Below, one piece after another: positions 21,780-32,158 of a DNA stretch of 64,000 bases. The position numbers and the translations under genes were made by a program. The first letter of the stretch is position 1, and every line of letters starts with the position of its first letter. The stretch spans positions 4,995-68,994 of the forward strand of contig JBBRGA010000001.1 of the NCBI GenBank assembly GCA_038241115.1, in the 5' to 3' direction. The notes beneath the pieces were generated by a model. That model was not told the origin of the DNA. It did no database searches and was given only the letters and a program-made list of their open reading frames with translations. The stretch is from JANYJJ01 sp038241115 (GTDB lineage Bacteria; Pseudomonadota; Gammaproteobacteria; Burkholderiales; Burkholderiaceae_C).

Positions 21780-22271
21780 ATGAAACACATCATCGCCTTG
21801 CTGCTCGAAAACGAGCCCGGAGCCCTGTCGCGCGTGGTCGGACTTTTTTCCGCGCGTGGTTACAACATTGAAAGTCTGACGGTGGCACCCACTGAAGACG
21901 GCTCACTATCGCGCATGACCATCGTCACTCGCGGTTCTGATGATGTGATCGAGCAGATCACCAAGCACCTTAACCGTTTGATCGAAGTGGTGAAAGTTGT
22001 TGACTTGACCGAGGCGGCGTTCACCGAGCGTGAGCTCATGCTCATCAAGGTACGTGCAGTGGGCAAAGAGCGCGAAGAAATGATGCGCATGGCCGATATA
22101 TTTCGTGGCCGCATCATTGACGTGACGGAGAAGAGCTTCACCATTGAGTTGACCGGTGATGCGTCCAAGTTAGACGCCTTCATTGAGGCGCTGGATCGCA
22201 CCGCCATCTTGGAAACCGTGCGCACCGGTACCAGCGGGATCGGCCGTGGCGAGCGCATTTTGCGCGTTTGA
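21780..22271 (+). CDS. ilvH: Acetolactate synthase small (regulatory) subunit
   Basis: Binds and activates the catalytic subunit and gives valine feedback inhibition. The 163-residue protein starts MKHIIALLLENEPGALSRV, the ACT-domain opening, and contains the GLFSARGYNIESL ligand-binding loop and a second conserved half (RELMLIKVRAV to GERILRV). Length equals the family's usual 160-165. It is followed after 71 bp by ilvC. Confidence 0.97.
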   Translation: MKHIIALLLENEPGALSRVVGLFSARGYNIESLTVAPTEDGSLSRMTIVTRGSDDVIEQITKHLNRLIEVVKVVDLTEAAFTERELMLIKVRAVGKEREEMMRMADIFRGRIIDVTEKSFTIELTGDASKLDAFIEALDRTAILETVRTGTSGIGRGERILRV

Positions 22272-22321
22272 ACCCGCTTGAACACTTTGTATTTTTTTGA
22301 ATTTCGCCCCTTATTTACTGA

Positions 22322-23359
<1,038 letters not shown>

Positions 23360-23376
23360 CCTCTGGGTCCAAAATT

Positions 23377-23411
23377 AAAAAGCCGCCGGGGAAACCTCGC
23401 GGCTTTTCTTA
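23377..23411 (+). terminator. Rho-independent terminator after ilvC
   Basis: An inverted repeat AAAAGCCGC/GCGGCTTTT with a 12-nt internal loop ends in TTTTCTT. Location directly after ilvC and before pssA fits termination of ilvIHC; the symmetric A and T runs would also let it act on the opposite strand. Confidence 0.85.
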
Positions 23412-23462
23412 TGGGCCACGCTAATGCCTGCGGTATCCTGCTTTGGGCAAACGGATTCCAAC

Positions 23463-24296
23463 ATGAGCGAAATTCAAGACGTGGTGAGCGACGCCAGTGA
23501 GGCTGGAGATCCACCGCAGCGTCCGCGCCGTAAGGGCATCTACATCTTGCCCAATTTGTTTACTTTGGCGGCTTTGTTTGGTGGCTTCTACGCCATCGTG
23601 ATGGCCATGAATGGGCGCTTCGAACAAGCCGCCATTGGTGTGTTTTGCGCCATGGTGCTGGACAGTTTGGACGGACGAGTTGCGCGCATGACCAACACCC
23701 AAAGCACCTTTGGCGAGCAGATGGACAGTTTGTCAGACATGGTGTCTTTTGGTGCCGCGCCCGCATTGATCGCATACGAGTGGGCGCTCAAAGGCATAGG
23801 CAAACCGGGCTGGATTGCAGCGTTTGTTTATTGCTCCTGCGCAGCCCTTAGACTGGCGCGCTTTAATACCAACTTGGCTGTGGTGGACAAGCGATTTTTC
23901 CAAGGATTGCCCAGCCCCGCTGCTGCCGCCTTGGTGATGGGGTTCATATGGTTGATGGACAACCAAGGCTTCATGGGAGGCGAAGAAGGCCCGTGGCTGA
24001 TGTGGACCACATTTGGCGTGACGCTTTACGCTGGTTTGACGATGGTCACGAATGTGCCGTTTTACAGTTTCAAAGACGTGAGCTTCAAAAAGTCAGTGCC
24101 ATTCATCGTAATTGTGGCAATTGCTCTGGCCATCGCTGTGATCAATATCCACGTACCTGCGGCGCTTTTCAGCTTGTTTATGTTTTACGGGGTGTCCGGC
24201 TATGGTGTTTACATCTGGAGGCGCATGAAAGGCAGGCCAGTCAGCCTTATCGCAACGTCCACAGATGAACCTGATGAGCAGGGCCTTCACCGTTGA
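23463..24296 (+). CDS. pssA: CDP-diacylglycerol--serine O-phosphatidyltransferase
   Basis: Makes phosphatidylserine from CDP-diacylglycerol and serine, the precursor of phosphatidylethanolamine. The 277-residue membrane protein has the CDP-alcohol phosphotransferase signature DSLDGRVARMTNTQS continuing FGEQMDSLSD, with the four conserved Asp residues. It has about eight hydrophobic helices. I take the ATG at 23463; a frame-open ATG at 23424 adds 13 residues that overlap the region just after the ilvC terminator. The psd partner gene is not here. Confidence 0.94.
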   Translation: MSEIQDVVSDASEAGDPPQRPRRKGIYILPNLFTLAALFGGFYAIVMAMNGRFEQAAIGVFCAMVLDSLDGRVARMTNTQSTFGEQMDSLSDMVSFGAAPALIAYEWALKGIGKPGWIAAFVYCSCAALRLARFNTNLAVVDKRFFQGLPSPAAAALVMGFIWLMDNQGFMGGEEGPWLMWTTFGVTLYAGLTMVTNVPFYSFKDVSFKKSVPFIVIVAIALAIAVINIHVPAALFSLFMFYGVSGYGVYIWRRMKGRPVSLIATSTDEPDEQGLHR

Positions 24297-24319
24297 ATCC
24301 ACCGTGCTACATTTTCCGC

Positions 24320-24379
24320 ATGAATGATTTGACGATATTCGTTTTAGCGCTACGCCTAGAGGCCACTCGGGTGCGCTGA
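24320..24379 (+). CDS. leuL: Leucine leader peptide of the leuA attenuator
   Basis: A 19-codon reading frame just after pssA encodes MNDLTIFVLALRLEATRVR. Four of 19 codons are leucine, and three of them are TTA, CTA and CTA, which are rare in this GC-rich genome. It ends 30 bp before a terminator hairpin that stands in front of leuA. This is the classic layout of ribosome-mediated attenuation: stalling at Leu codons when charged tRNA-Leu is low would favour read-through into leuA. No strong ribosome-binding site is visible ahead of the ATG, which lowers certainty. Confidence 0.72.
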   Translation: MNDLTIFVLALRLEATRVR

Positions 24380-24409
24380 ATCGTCCACGTCATAACGTCT
24401 TCGTCTCAA

Positions 24410-24450
24410 CGGCCCGCATGCAACCCGCAGCGGGCCGCTTTGCTTTTTAA
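24410..24450 (+). terminator. Attenuator terminator upstream of leuA
   Basis: An 8-bp GC-only stem (CGGCCCGC with GCGGGCCG) with a 12-nt loop is followed by CTTTGCTTTTT. It lies between the leucine leader peptide and leuA, only 29 bp before the leuA start. A competing pairing of CGGGT in the end of the leader frame (about 24368-24372) with ACCCG in the terminator loop region could act as antiterminator; that part is inference. Confidence 0.78.
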
Positions 24451-24478
24451 GCTGTGGGTTAAACACTGGAGCTATCCC

Positions 24479-26020
24479 ATGACCGACAAACTCATCATTT
24501 TTGACACCACCTTGCGCGACGGCGAGCAGTCCCCCGGTGCCTCCATGACCAAGGATGAAAAGCTGCGCATAGCGCGGCAGTTGGAGCGCTTGAAGGTTGA
24601 CGTGATCGAAGCTGGTTTTGCTGCCTCTTCCAACGGCGACTTCGAGGCTGTTCGTGCGATCGCGCTGGCGATCAAGGACAGCACTGTTTGCTCGCTCGCT
24701 CGCGCCAACGACCGCGACATCACGCGTGCGGCAGACGCGCTGAAAGGTGGCGCTTCTACGCGCATTCATTTGTTCCTCGCTACCAGCGCTCTGCACATGG
24801 AAAAAAAGTTGCGCATGACACCTGATCAGGTGTTTGAGCAAGCAAAGTCGTCCACCCGATTTGCCCGGAACCTCAGTGCTGACGTCGAGTTTTCGCCTGA
24901 AGACGGTTATCGCTCAGACCCTGATTTTTTGTGTCGCGTCATCGAAGCGGTGATCGCGGAAGGCGCTACGACCATCAACATTCCAGACACGGTCGGCTAT
25001 GCGGTACCTGAGCTTTACGGTCAGTTCATTTTGAATTTACGCCAGCGCATCCCGAACGCCGACAAGGCCATCTGGTCGGTGCATTGTCATAACGATTTAG
25101 GCATGGCCGTGGCCAATTCATTGGCCGGTGTAAAGCTCGGCGGCGCTCGTCAGGTCGAATGCACCATCAATGGCCTGGGCGAGCGCGCAGGAAATTGTTC
25201 GCTTGAGGAAGTGGTGATGGCAGTGAGGACACGTCGTGACTACTTTGGGTTGACGATGGGCGTGGATGTCTCGCATATCGTTGCTGCGTCACGACTGGTT
25301 TCACAGACCACTGGTTTCGTGGTGCAGCCGAATAAAGCGGTGGTTGGCGCGAATGCGTTTGCTCATGCTTCGGGCATCCACCAAGATGGTGTGCTCAAGG
25401 CTCGCGATACCTACGAAATCATGCGTGCCGAAGACGTGGGCTGGGCCGCTAACAAAATTGTGTTGGGCAAATTATCTGGGCGCAATGCGTTCAAGCAAAG
25501 GCTGACTGATTTGGGTATTTCCATGGGGTCCGAGGCTGAAGTCAATGCGGCCTTCGCCAAGTTCAAAGAGTTGGCTGACCGAAAGAGTGACATCTTTGAC
25601 GAAGACATCTTGGCGCTGGTGATGGACGAATCAGTCACGCCTGAAAACGAGCATTACCGATTGCTGGCGTTGTCTCAGCACTCGGAGATGGGTGAGCGAC
25701 CGCAAGCCAGCGTCGCTTTTGCGGACGGTGCAACTGAGCATCATGTTCAAAGCGATGGCAACGGGCCGGTGGATGCAAGCCTCAAAGCCATAGAGTCCAA
25801 AGTGAAAAGCGGCGCAGAGATGCTGTTGTATTCGGTGAACGCCATCACCTCGGGCAGCACCGAGTCGCAGGGCGAAGTGACGGTGCGCTTGCAGCTTGGC
25901 GGCCGTGTTGTTAACGGCGTGGGTGCTGACCCCGACATCGTGGTCGCGTCGGCCAAGGCTTATCTGGCTGCGCTCAACAAATTGCACAGCAAAACGGTGC
26001 GAGTTGCCGCGCAGGGTTGA
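24479..26020 (+). CDS. leuA: 2-isopropylmalate synthase
   Basis: Committed step of leucine synthesis: condenses acetyl-CoA with 2-ketoisovalerate. The 513-residue product opens with the [19 protein letters not shown] signature, has the metal-binding [13 protein letters not shown] segment and the C-terminal LeuA dimer/allosteric domain that binds leucine (after about residue 390). I use the ATG at 24479; a frame-open TTG or CTG-type start 39 bp upstream would lie inside the terminator tail. Expression is probably controlled by the leader and terminator directly upstream. Confidence 0.97.
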   Translation: MTDKLIIFDTTLRDGEQSPGASMTKDEKLRIARQLERLKVDVIEAGFAASSNGDFEAVRAIALAIKDSTVCSLARANDRDITRAADALKGGASTRIHLFLATSALHMEKKLRMTPDQVFEQAKSSTRFARNLSADVEFSPEDGYRSDPDFLCRVIEAVIAEGATTINIPDTVGYAVPELYGQFILNLRQRIPNADKAIWSVHCHNDLGMAVANSLAGVKLGGARQVECTINGLGERAGNCSLEEVVMAVRTRRDYFGLTMGVDVSHIVAASRLVSQTTGFVVQPNKAVVGANAFAHASGIHQDGVLKARDTYEIMRAEDVGWAANKIVLGKLSGRNAFKQRLTDLGISMGSEAEVNAAFAKFKELADRKSDIFDEDILALVMDESVTPENEHYRLLALSQHSEMGERPQASVAFADGATEHHVQSDGNGPVDASLKAIESKVKSGAEMLLYSVNAITSGSTESQGEVTVRLQLGGRVVNGVGADPDIVVASAKAYLAALNKLHSKTVRVAAQG

Positions 26021-26117
26021 TGTATTTGAAGGGTTGCTTCGGACAGCCGCTTGCGTGTTGATGTTATGTTTTTGACTTGGGGATTGCACCAAGCCGCAAC
26101 GCTGCGACAATACGCGA

Positions 26118-26321
26118 ATGGCAAAAGACACATCTACCAAAGTTTCCCAAGACGGTCTGCGTTACGCCGCGAAACCTTCGGGCTCGCCGTTTCTTGGTTC
26201 CGGCAACACACGCTCCTGTTTTAAATGCGGTAAACACCGCCAGCAGGGGCAGCTCATGTCCAAGAGGGTACTTGGCCGATCAGAGATGGTGTGCTCACCA
26301 TCCTGTACCACGGTGACTTAA
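26118..26321 (+). CDS. Small CxxC...CxxxC zinc-ribbon-like protein
   Basis: A 67-residue basic protein with four cysteines at 34, 37, 59 and 63 (CFKCGK and VCSPSC) preceded by a PFLGSGNTRS segment, suggesting one bound zinc. The even spacing of cysteines, the Lys/Arg-rich loop between them and normal codon usage argue that it is real. I believe similar short proteins occur in other Burkholderiales near leuA but cannot confirm it here. Function unknown; nucleic-acid binding is one possibility. Confidence 0.65.
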   Translation: MAKDTSTKVSQDGLRYAAKPSGSPFLGSGNTRSCFKCGKHRQQGQLMSKRVLGRSEMVCSPSCTTVT

Positions 26322-26546
26322 TCCCCAGGGAGGGTTCAAGCTGGTGCAACTGCTCTAGTTTGAACGCTGGGTTTATGAGCTGTGGCGCGTCATCCTTTTC
26401 TTATACGAAAAGCGAGTGTTTCGGCTGAAAAAGCGCATAGCGCCAATTCTGATGCACTCGCCCCGGCACCCATTGGTTATTGAGGCAGCGCGTTAGTGAG
26501 CGAAGGACGTCCTCGACCTTACGACATCTCGTCGCCGTACCGTAAA
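26322..26546 (+). other. Non-coding gap between convergent genes
   Basis: 225 bp between the small zinc-ribbon gene and the leftward maiA. I find no convincing reading frame. A short CTTTTC/GAAAAG inverted repeat around 26394-26412 is the only structure and is too AT-rich and small to call a terminator with confidence. Confidence 0.4.
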
Positions 26547-27224
26547 TCACGTGACTGGCGCGCCCAATTGACGTGCTGGAGCCGATCTGCTGAAGGCAGG
26601 TTCTGACTCGCAGTTCACCATGATGCGCATGACATTGGGAATTGCGTGCACTTCAATCTTGAAAACTTGCATTACCACCACGATGCTGGCCAAACAAATA
26701 TCGGCCACGGTGATATTTTGCCCATGACAGAAACGGCCCGTTTCGGGCTCAGTGGCCAAGCGCTGCTCAAGCGCATGCAAGCCTGTTGTGAACCAATTGA
26801 TTTGCCAAGCGCGCCAAGCCGCATCGTCGAAGCCGGCTTGGGTCATTAAATATTTCTTGACTCTCGGCGTAATGAGCGGATGCGTGTCGGAAGTTAACAA
26901 CGCGGCCAGAGATCTGACACGCGCACGGCCATACAAATCATTTGGCAACAAAGCAGGCGAAGGATGGCTTTCTTCTAAGAATTCGAGAATGGCCATTGAC
27001 TGCGTGATCGGCGTTTTGCTGGCGTCGTCTGCGAGGTCGATCAACGCAGGGACAGCCCCCATCGGGTTGATCTTCAAAAACTCAGCGCCGCGTTGTTCGC
27101 CCGCGTCCAAGTTGACGTTATGTTCCTTCGTGGCGACGCCTTTTAGTTGGCATGCCACACGAACTCGGTAGGTTGCCGAGGTGCGCCAAAACGAATAAAG
27201 CTCGAATCGCGGGCCAGATGACAT
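26547..27224 (-). CDS. maiA: Maleylacetoacetate isomerase / zeta-class glutathione S-transferase
   Basis: Glutathione-dependent cis-trans isomerisation of maleylacetoacetate, in tyrosine or homogentisate breakdown. The 225-residue protein has the thioredoxin-fold start ELYSFWRTSATYRVRVA, where the zeta-class SSxxxR motif reads TSATYR, the NPMGAVPALID loop and the QSMAILEFLEE segment. GAGGAG lies before the ATG. fahA or hmgA are not adjacent, so a general zeta-class GST role is also possible. dadA lies 56 bp upstream on the same strand. Confidence 0.85.
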   Translation of the reverse strand: MSSGPRFELYSFWRTSATYRVRVACQLKGVATKEHNVNLDAGEQRGAEFLKINPMGAVPALIDLADDASKTPITQSMAILEFLEESHPSPALLPNDLYGRARVRSLAALLTSDTHPLITPRVKKYLMTQAGFDDAAWRAWQINWFTTGLHALEQRLATEPETGRFCHGQNITVADICLASIVVVMQVFKIEVHAIPNVMRIMVNCESEPAFSRSAPARQLGAPVT

Positions 27225-27280
27225 GATGACTCCTCAAGATGCGTGCTCAGCGCGGAAGTGATTAGCATAGCGGTCCGAGT

Positions 27281-28615
27281 TCAGCGTTTCAGACGGTCGA
27301 CGCCGAGCCCGTCGATAGAAATACTGGTTTTTTTCCCGGACAACATTTCACTCAGTAAACGCGCCGATCCACACGCCAGAGCCCAACCGCTCGAGCCGTG
27401 TCCCAGATTCAGCCACACGCCAGGAATGCCGCTTGGCCCCAGCACGGGTGGCCCGTCCGGCAACATAGGTCGAGCACCTTTCCAGGTTTGAGCTTGGCCC
27501 AGCTTTGCAACACCGGGATACCAATCGTGCAGCACCTTGTGAAGTGTCGCAATCGACGATTGATTACGCTGCTGGATTGAACCGCCCAACTCGGCGCCGC
27601 CAGCCACCCTCAGTCGACTGCCAAGACGCGTGATGGCCACCTTGTAGCGTTCATCCATGATCCCCGAGCGCGGTCCCAAATCGGGGTGCGCCTCAACGTG
27701 TCGCATTGGCGCCGTCACCGAATAGCCGTACACCGAAAGCAGCGGCAAACTGAGACCATGCGGCGAGAGCAAAGCAGGTGCTCCCATGGCAGCGCAAACA
27801 AGCACCGCGTCGAAGGTTTCTGTGACGGCACTCGGCGGCAACATGGGTGCTGCCAGCTTGTCTTTTACGCTGCGCTCAGACAGGATTACAGAGTCCTGGG
27901 CTATCTGCTGGTGTACGAGTTGGGGTGTTGTCGCCGGAATGATGCCCAAAACCTTGGTGTGAAAACGAAATTTAACGCCAAGAGCTTCAGCTTCGGCTCG
28001 CATCAAGTGCGCGAACTCGCGGCAATTGGCAACTTCGGCATCCGGCAAATGAATGCCGCCTTGCAATGGAGTTTCAGTATTGAGACCTGGCTCAACCGCA
28101 CGACATTCCTCGGCCGTCAGACCTTTGAACTTAACGCCCAATTCATCCAGCACTTTCAAGCCAGGCTTGGCCAACCCTACGTCGCGGGCGGAGCGCAGAA
28201 GCACCAGATAGCCGGTACTGCGTTCAAAGTTCAATCGCAATTCGCGCGACAAGCCGTGCAGCCTTTCGCGGCTGAACAACGCGAGTGCCTGCATGCGCCC
28301 GCGGTTGAACTCGAAGCTTTTGCGACTGCTGGCGCGCCACCATTTCCACAGCCACGACAACGTGGCAGGGCTCAGATCGGCATTGATTCGAACTGGCGAG
28401 TGTGGGCTGAGCAAGTGCTGTATCACTTTGCCTGCCATTCCAGGCGAGGCCCAAGGTGTCACATAGCCTGGGGCTATTACACCAGCATTGGCAAAGCTTG
28501 TTTCGCTGGCGACGCCGCCATTTCGCTCGAAGACTGTGACCGCGTGCCCGCTTACGGCAAGTTCAAAAGCACTGGTAATGCCGACGATGCCTGCGCCTAC
28601 GACTGCAATGCGCAT
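27281..28615 (-). CDS. dadA: D-amino-acid dehydrogenase, small (FAD) subunit
   Basis: Membrane-associated flavoprotein oxidising D-amino acids such as D-alanine to keto acids. The 444-residue product starts MRIAVVGAGIVGITSAFELA with the GxGxxG FAD loop and ends with the HGSSGWALACGSARLL segment typical of the DadA branch of the DAO family. I use the ATG at 28615; the open frame extends 72 bp upstream but would put 24 unconserved residues before the FAD loop. No racemase (dadX) is adjacent. Confidence 0.9.
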   Translation of the reverse strand: MRIAVVGAGIVGITSAFELAVSGHAVTVFERNGGVASETSFANAGVIAPGYVTPWASPGMAGKVIQHLLSPHSPVRINADLSPATLSWLWKWWRASSRKSFEFNRGRMQALALFSRERLHGLSRELRLNFERSTGYLVLLRSARDVGLAKPGLKVLDELGVKFKGLTAEECRAVEPGLNTETPLQGGIHLPDAEVANCREFAHLMRAEAEALGVKFRFHTKVLGIIPATTPQLVHQQIAQDSVILSERSVKDKLAAPMLPPSAVTETFDAVLVCAAMGAPALLSPHGLSLPLLSVYGYSVTAPMRHVEAHPDLGPRSGIMDERYKVAITRLGSRLRVAGGAELGGSIQQRNQSSIATLHKVLHDWYPGVAKLGQAQTWKGARPMLPDGPPVLGPSGIPGVWLNLGHGSSGWALACGSARLLSEMLSGKKTSISIDGLGVDRLKR

Positions 28616-28886
28616 GGCTAATGGACGGCGCTTAAATGCCGCACAGCGGTTCCCTTGGAAGAACCATCGAATCGGTGGGAATGGCACATGCTAAACTCGA
28701 CTGGCTAGGCTGAAGGCAGGGAATTCGGCAGTACCAAGTACTGCCGTTTGAACTGTTTTCCGGCTCGGCAAATCGCAAATCCGGTTGTTTGAAGGTGTTG
28801 TTGACAAATGCGGGAGCGCAAAAGAAATAGCGCTTGAGCCCAACGATTCGAGCCGGATTTTAGAACCAACCTTTGGAGCTCATCAC
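28616..28886 (+). promoter_or_regulatory. Divergent region and leader of rpsB with a 9-bp hairpin
   Basis: 271 bp separate dadA (leftward) and rpsB (rightward). A perfect hairpin CGGCAGTAC-CAA-GTACTGCCG occupies 28726-28746, about 140 bp before rpsB. GGAG at 28875-28878 is the rpsB ribosome-binding site. The long leader is compatible with autoregulation by ribosomal protein S2, as known in other proteobacteria, but I cannot match a consensus here. Confidence 0.45.
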
Positions 28887-29633
28887 ATGAACATCAGCAT
28901 GCGTGAAATGCTAGAAGCCGGCGTCCATTTCGGACATCAAACTCGCTTCTGGGACCCGAAAATGGCACCGTACATCTACGGCCATCGCAACAAAATCCAC
29001 ATCATAAATTTGGAGAAAACGCAGCCGATGTTCATCGATGCGTTGAAATTTGTGCGTCAACTCGCTTCCAAGCGAGGCACGATTTTGATGGTTGGTACCA
29101 AGCGCCAAGCGCGCGAAGTCACGGCCATGGAAGCGCGACGCGCTGGCATGCCCTTCGTCGACCAGCGTTGGCTCGGCGGAATGCTCACCAACTTCAAGAC
29201 CGTCAAGGGCTCTCTCAAGCGATTGAAAGAAATGCAAGCGCAGATCGAGTCGGGCACCGAGATCCGAATCAAAAAAGAAGCGCTGATGTTTCAGCGCGAG
29301 CTCGCCAAGCTGGAGCGTGACATCGGCGGCATTCAGGACATGAACGCATTGCCAGACGCTTTGTTTGTCATTGACGTGGGATACCACAAGATTGCTGTGG
29401 CGGAAGCCAAGAAGCTGGGAATACCCGTGGTCGCAATCGTTGACTCGAATCACTCGCCGCTGGGCATTGACTACGTTATTCCTGGCAACGATGACTCTGC
29501 CAAAGCAGTCGCTCTGTATGCACGCTGTGTTGCGGACGCTGTTCTTGAAGGTAAAGCGAATGCCACCAACGAGGTCGTTCAAGCTGTAGCCGCGGCAGGA
29601 GATGAATTCGTGGAAGTAAACGAAGCGGCCTGA
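28887..29633 (+). CDS. rpsB: 30S ribosomal protein S2
   Basis: Small-subunit ribosomal protein. The product from ATG 28887 is 248 residues and begins [20 protein letters not shown], the expected S2 opening; the frame is open for 100 bp upstream but without S2-like sequence. GGAG lies 8 bp ahead. tsf follows after a hairpin that probably attenuates or ends part of the transcripts. Confidence 0.98.
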   Translation: MNISMREMLEAGVHFGHQTRFWDPKMAPYIYGHRNKIHIINLEKTQPMFIDALKFVRQLASKRGTILMVGTKRQAREVTAMEARRAGMPFVDQRWLGGMLTNFKTVKGSLKRLKEMQAQIESGTEIRIKKEALMFQRELAKLERDIGGIQDMNALPDALFVIDVGYHKIAVAEAKKLGIPVVAIVDSNHSPLGIDYVIPGNDDSAKAVALYARCVADAVLEGKANATNEVVQAVAAAGDEFVEVNEAA

Positions 29634-29697
29634 CCGAAGGCATGGCCCCCTGGCCCTCAACGCGCTCGCTGGCCGTTTTTAAACCCCAGTGAGCCCC

Positions 29698-29731
29698 AAA
29701 AAGGGGCTGTCTCAGTCCCTTTTTTGTTTTT
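29698..29731 (+). terminator. Terminator or attenuator between rpsB and tsf
   Basis: AAAAAGGGGCT pairs with AGTCCCTTTTT (11 bp including one G-T wobble) around a GTCTC loop and is followed by TTTTTGTTTTT. An overlapping alternative hairpin AGCCCC/GGGGCT (29692-29708) uses the same left arm, so the two are mutually exclusive. Placement inside the rpsB-tsf pair suggests partial termination that sets the S2 to EF-Ts ratio. Confidence 0.8.
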
Positions 29732-29796
29732 CAAATTTTTTTGATCAGGCCCTGCTGCTACGGATCAATCCGCAGCTGTGTACATAGGAGAACCCC

Positions 29797-30717
29797 ATGT
29801 CTGTTATTACCGCCAAGATGGTTGCTGAACTGCGAGCCAAAACCGATGCCCCGATGATGGAGTGCAAGCGTGCGCTGACCGAAGCTGAGGGAGACATGGA
29901 GCGAGCAGAAGAATTGCTTCGCGTAAAGCTTGGTAGCAAGGCTGGAAAGGCCGCATCGCGAATTACGGCTGAAGGCGTGGTGGCTGCCTGCATCACTGGC
30001 ACCACCGGCGCTGTGGTGGAGGTGAATTGCGAGACCGACTTCGTTTCAAAAAACGACGATTTTTTGGCCTTCAGCCAAGCATGTGCCGACTTGATCGCGC
30101 AGCACAACCCGGCCGACATTACGGCGGTGTCAGCTATGCCTTTGGCCCAAGCCGGATTTGGTCCGACCTTGGAGGATGTGCGTAAAGGTCTGATTGGGAA
30201 AATTGGCGAGAACATTGCTGTTCGTCGTTTCCAACGTTATGCCGACGGTGGCAAACTGGCCTGCTATTTACACGGCACGCGCATTGGCGTCGTTGTGGAG
30301 TTTGAAGGAGATGAGTTGGCGGCCAAAGACATTGCAATGCACGTCGCGGCGATGAAGCCGGTCTCGTTGTCATCTGCCGATGTACCCGTTTCTTTGATCG
30401 AAAAAGAGCGTTCGATCGCGTCGCAGAAAGCAGCGGAGGACGCGGAGGTGGCTAAGGCCGCAGGCAAAGCTCCTCAATCGCCGGAAATAGTGATTAAAAG
30501 GGTTGAGGGCTCGGTACAAAAGTACTTGAAGGAAGTCAGTTTGCTAAACCAAACGTTCGTGAAGAACGATAAGCAAACTGTCCAGCAAAACTTGATAGAG
30601 CGTGCAACGACGGTAAAGGGCTTCACGCTGTACGTGGTCGGTGAAGGTATAGAGAAAAAAGTAGATGACTTCGCAGCAGAAGTGGCTGCGCAAGTCGCTG
30701 CCGCCAAAACTGCCTGA
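29797..30717 (+). CDS. tsf: Elongation factor Ts
   Basis: Guanine nucleotide exchange factor for EF-Tu. The 306-residue product begins with the UBA-like N-terminal domain ([20 protein letters not shown]) and contains the EF-Tu-contacting core near residues 80-85 ([13 protein letters not shown]). AGGAGAA precedes ATG. The C-terminal end is slightly longer than in E. coli (283). It lies between the rpsB terminator and pyrH. Confidence 0.98.
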   Translation: MSVITAKMVAELRAKTDAPMMECKRALTEAEGDMERAEELLRVKLGSKAGKAASRITAEGVVAACITGTTGAVVEVNCETDFVSKNDDFLAFSQACADLIAQHNPADITAVSAMPLAQAGFGPTLEDVRKGLIGKIGENIAVRRFQRYADGGKLACYLHGTRIGVVVEFEGDELAAKDIAMHVAAMKPVSLSSADVPVSLIEKERSIASQKAAEDAEVAKAAGKAPQSPEIVIKRVEGSVQKYLKEVSLLNQTFVKNDKQTVQQNLIERATTVKGFTLYVVGEGIEKKVDDFAAEVAAQVAAAKTA

Positions 30718-30828
30718 ACAAGCACATGCGCGGCGCAGTGTGGACCCTGTGGACAGGCGAAACCGTTGCGCAAGCGAGTTTAGACTTACGCGAATGACGC
30801 GTCGGCTAAAACAATCGAGGAGTTTTTA

Positions 30829-31539
30829 ATGCCCGCCTACAAGCGCATCCTTCTCAAACTTTCAGGCGAGGCCCTGATGGGCGACGATGCATACGGAATC
30901 AACCGGGCCACCATCGTGCGCATGGTGCGCGAAGTCCAAGAGGTGACGTTATTAGGTTGTGAAGTGGCGGTGGTCATTGGCGGCGGCAACATCTTCCGCG
31001 GCGTTGCCGGTGGCGCTGTGGGCATGGACCGTGCCACGGCCGACTACATGGGCATGCTGGCCACGGTGATGAACGCGTTGGCATTGGCCGACACCATGCG
31101 CCAAGAGGGAATGGTGGCGCGCGTGATGTCAGCCATCGGTATCGAGCAAGTGGTCGAGCCTTATGTGCGACCCAAAGCGTTGCAGTACCTTGAGGAAGGC
31201 AAGATCGTGATTTTCGCGGCCGGAACCGGCAATCCGTTTTTCACCACTGACACAGCGGCGGCGTTGCGCGGGGCAGAAATTGGTGCCCAGATCGTGCTCA
31301 AGGCCACCAAGGTGGACGGTGTTTACAGCGCAGACCCCAAGAAAGACCCGAACGCAACGCGCTATAGCCACATCACATTTGATGAGGCCATCACCAAAAA
31401 TTTGCAAGTGCTGGACGCTACTGCGTTCGCGCTGTGCCGCGATCAAAAGTTGCCCATCAAGGTATTTAGCATCTTTAAACCGGGCGCTCTGAAGCGCGTG
31501 GTGCAAGGTGAAGATGAAGGCACTTTGGTGCACGTTTGA
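30829..31539 (+). CDS. pyrH: UMP kinase
   Basis: Hexameric bacterial UMP kinase of the amino-acid-kinase fold, allosterically controlled by GTP and UTP. The 236-residue protein shows [14 protein letters not shown] at the start, GGGNIFRG for the UMP/phosphate loop, and [19 protein letters not shown] for the nucleotide site. GAGGAG lies before the ATG. Order tsf-pyrH-frr is the normal proteobacterial one. Confidence 0.98.
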   Translation: MPAYKRILLKLSGEALMGDDAYGINRATIVRMVREVQEVTLLGCEVAVVIGGGNIFRGVAGGAVGMDRATADYMGMLATVMNALALADTMRQEGMVARVMSAIGIEQVVEPYVRPKALQYLEEGKIVIFAAGTGNPFFTTDTAAALRGAEIGAQIVLKATKVDGVYSADPKKDPNATRYSHITFDEAITKNLQVLDATAFALCRDQKLPIKVFSIFKPGALKRVVQGEDEGTLVHV

Positions 31540-31597
31540 ATTTGAAAAATCGTTGAATTTGATGTCCCTTCATTCAGTCAATACGTAAGTAAACGCC

Positions 31598-32158
31598 ATG
31601 AGCATTGCTGAAATCAAAAAGACCGCTGAAGCCAAAATGGCGCGGTCTGTCGAAGCCCTAAAAAACGACCTTCACAAAATTCGCACGGGCCGTGCGCATC
31701 CGGGCATCCTTGACCAAGTTCAGGTCGAGTACTACGGTGCTCTGGTGCCCATAGGCCAGGTCGCCAACGTCACGCTGCTTGACGCTCGCACCATCAGTGT
31801 CCAGCCTTGGGAAAAAGCGCTCGGCCCCAAAATCGAAAAAGCGATTCGGGAATCGGATTTGGGATTGAATCCTTCAACCCAAGGCGACGTGATTCGCGTG
31901 CCAACACCAGCGCTTACTGAAGAACGCCGCCGAGACCTGACCAAGGTTGTGCGAAACGAAGGTGAAGACGCCAAAGTGGCGGTTCGCAATCTGCGACGCG
32001 ACGCCAACGAGCAGGCTAAAAAACTGGCCAAAGATAAAGAAATTTCTGAAGACGACGAGCGCCGTTCGCTTGAAGAAGTGCAAAAGCTGACCGACCGCGT
32101 GGTGGCTGAAGTCGACCGCATGGTCAGCGCCAAGGAAGCCGAAATCTTGGCTGTCTGA
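31598..32158 (+). CDS. frr: Ribosome recycling factor
   Basis: Releases ribosomes from mRNA after termination together with EF-G. The 186-residue protein has the usual length and the landmarks [21 protein letters not shown] and the hinge [20 protein letters not shown]. Its TGA stop shares one base with the uppS start (TGATG), so the two are translationally coupled. Confidence 0.98.
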   Translation: MSIAEIKKTAEAKMARSVEALKNDLHKIRTGRAHPGILDQVQVEYYGALVPIGQVANVTLLDARTISVQPWEKALGPKIEKAIRESDLGLNPSTQGDVIRVPTPALTEERRRDLTKVVRNEGEDAKVAVRNLRRDANEQAKKLAKDKEISEDDERRSLEEVQKLTDRVVAEVDRMVSAKEAEILAV

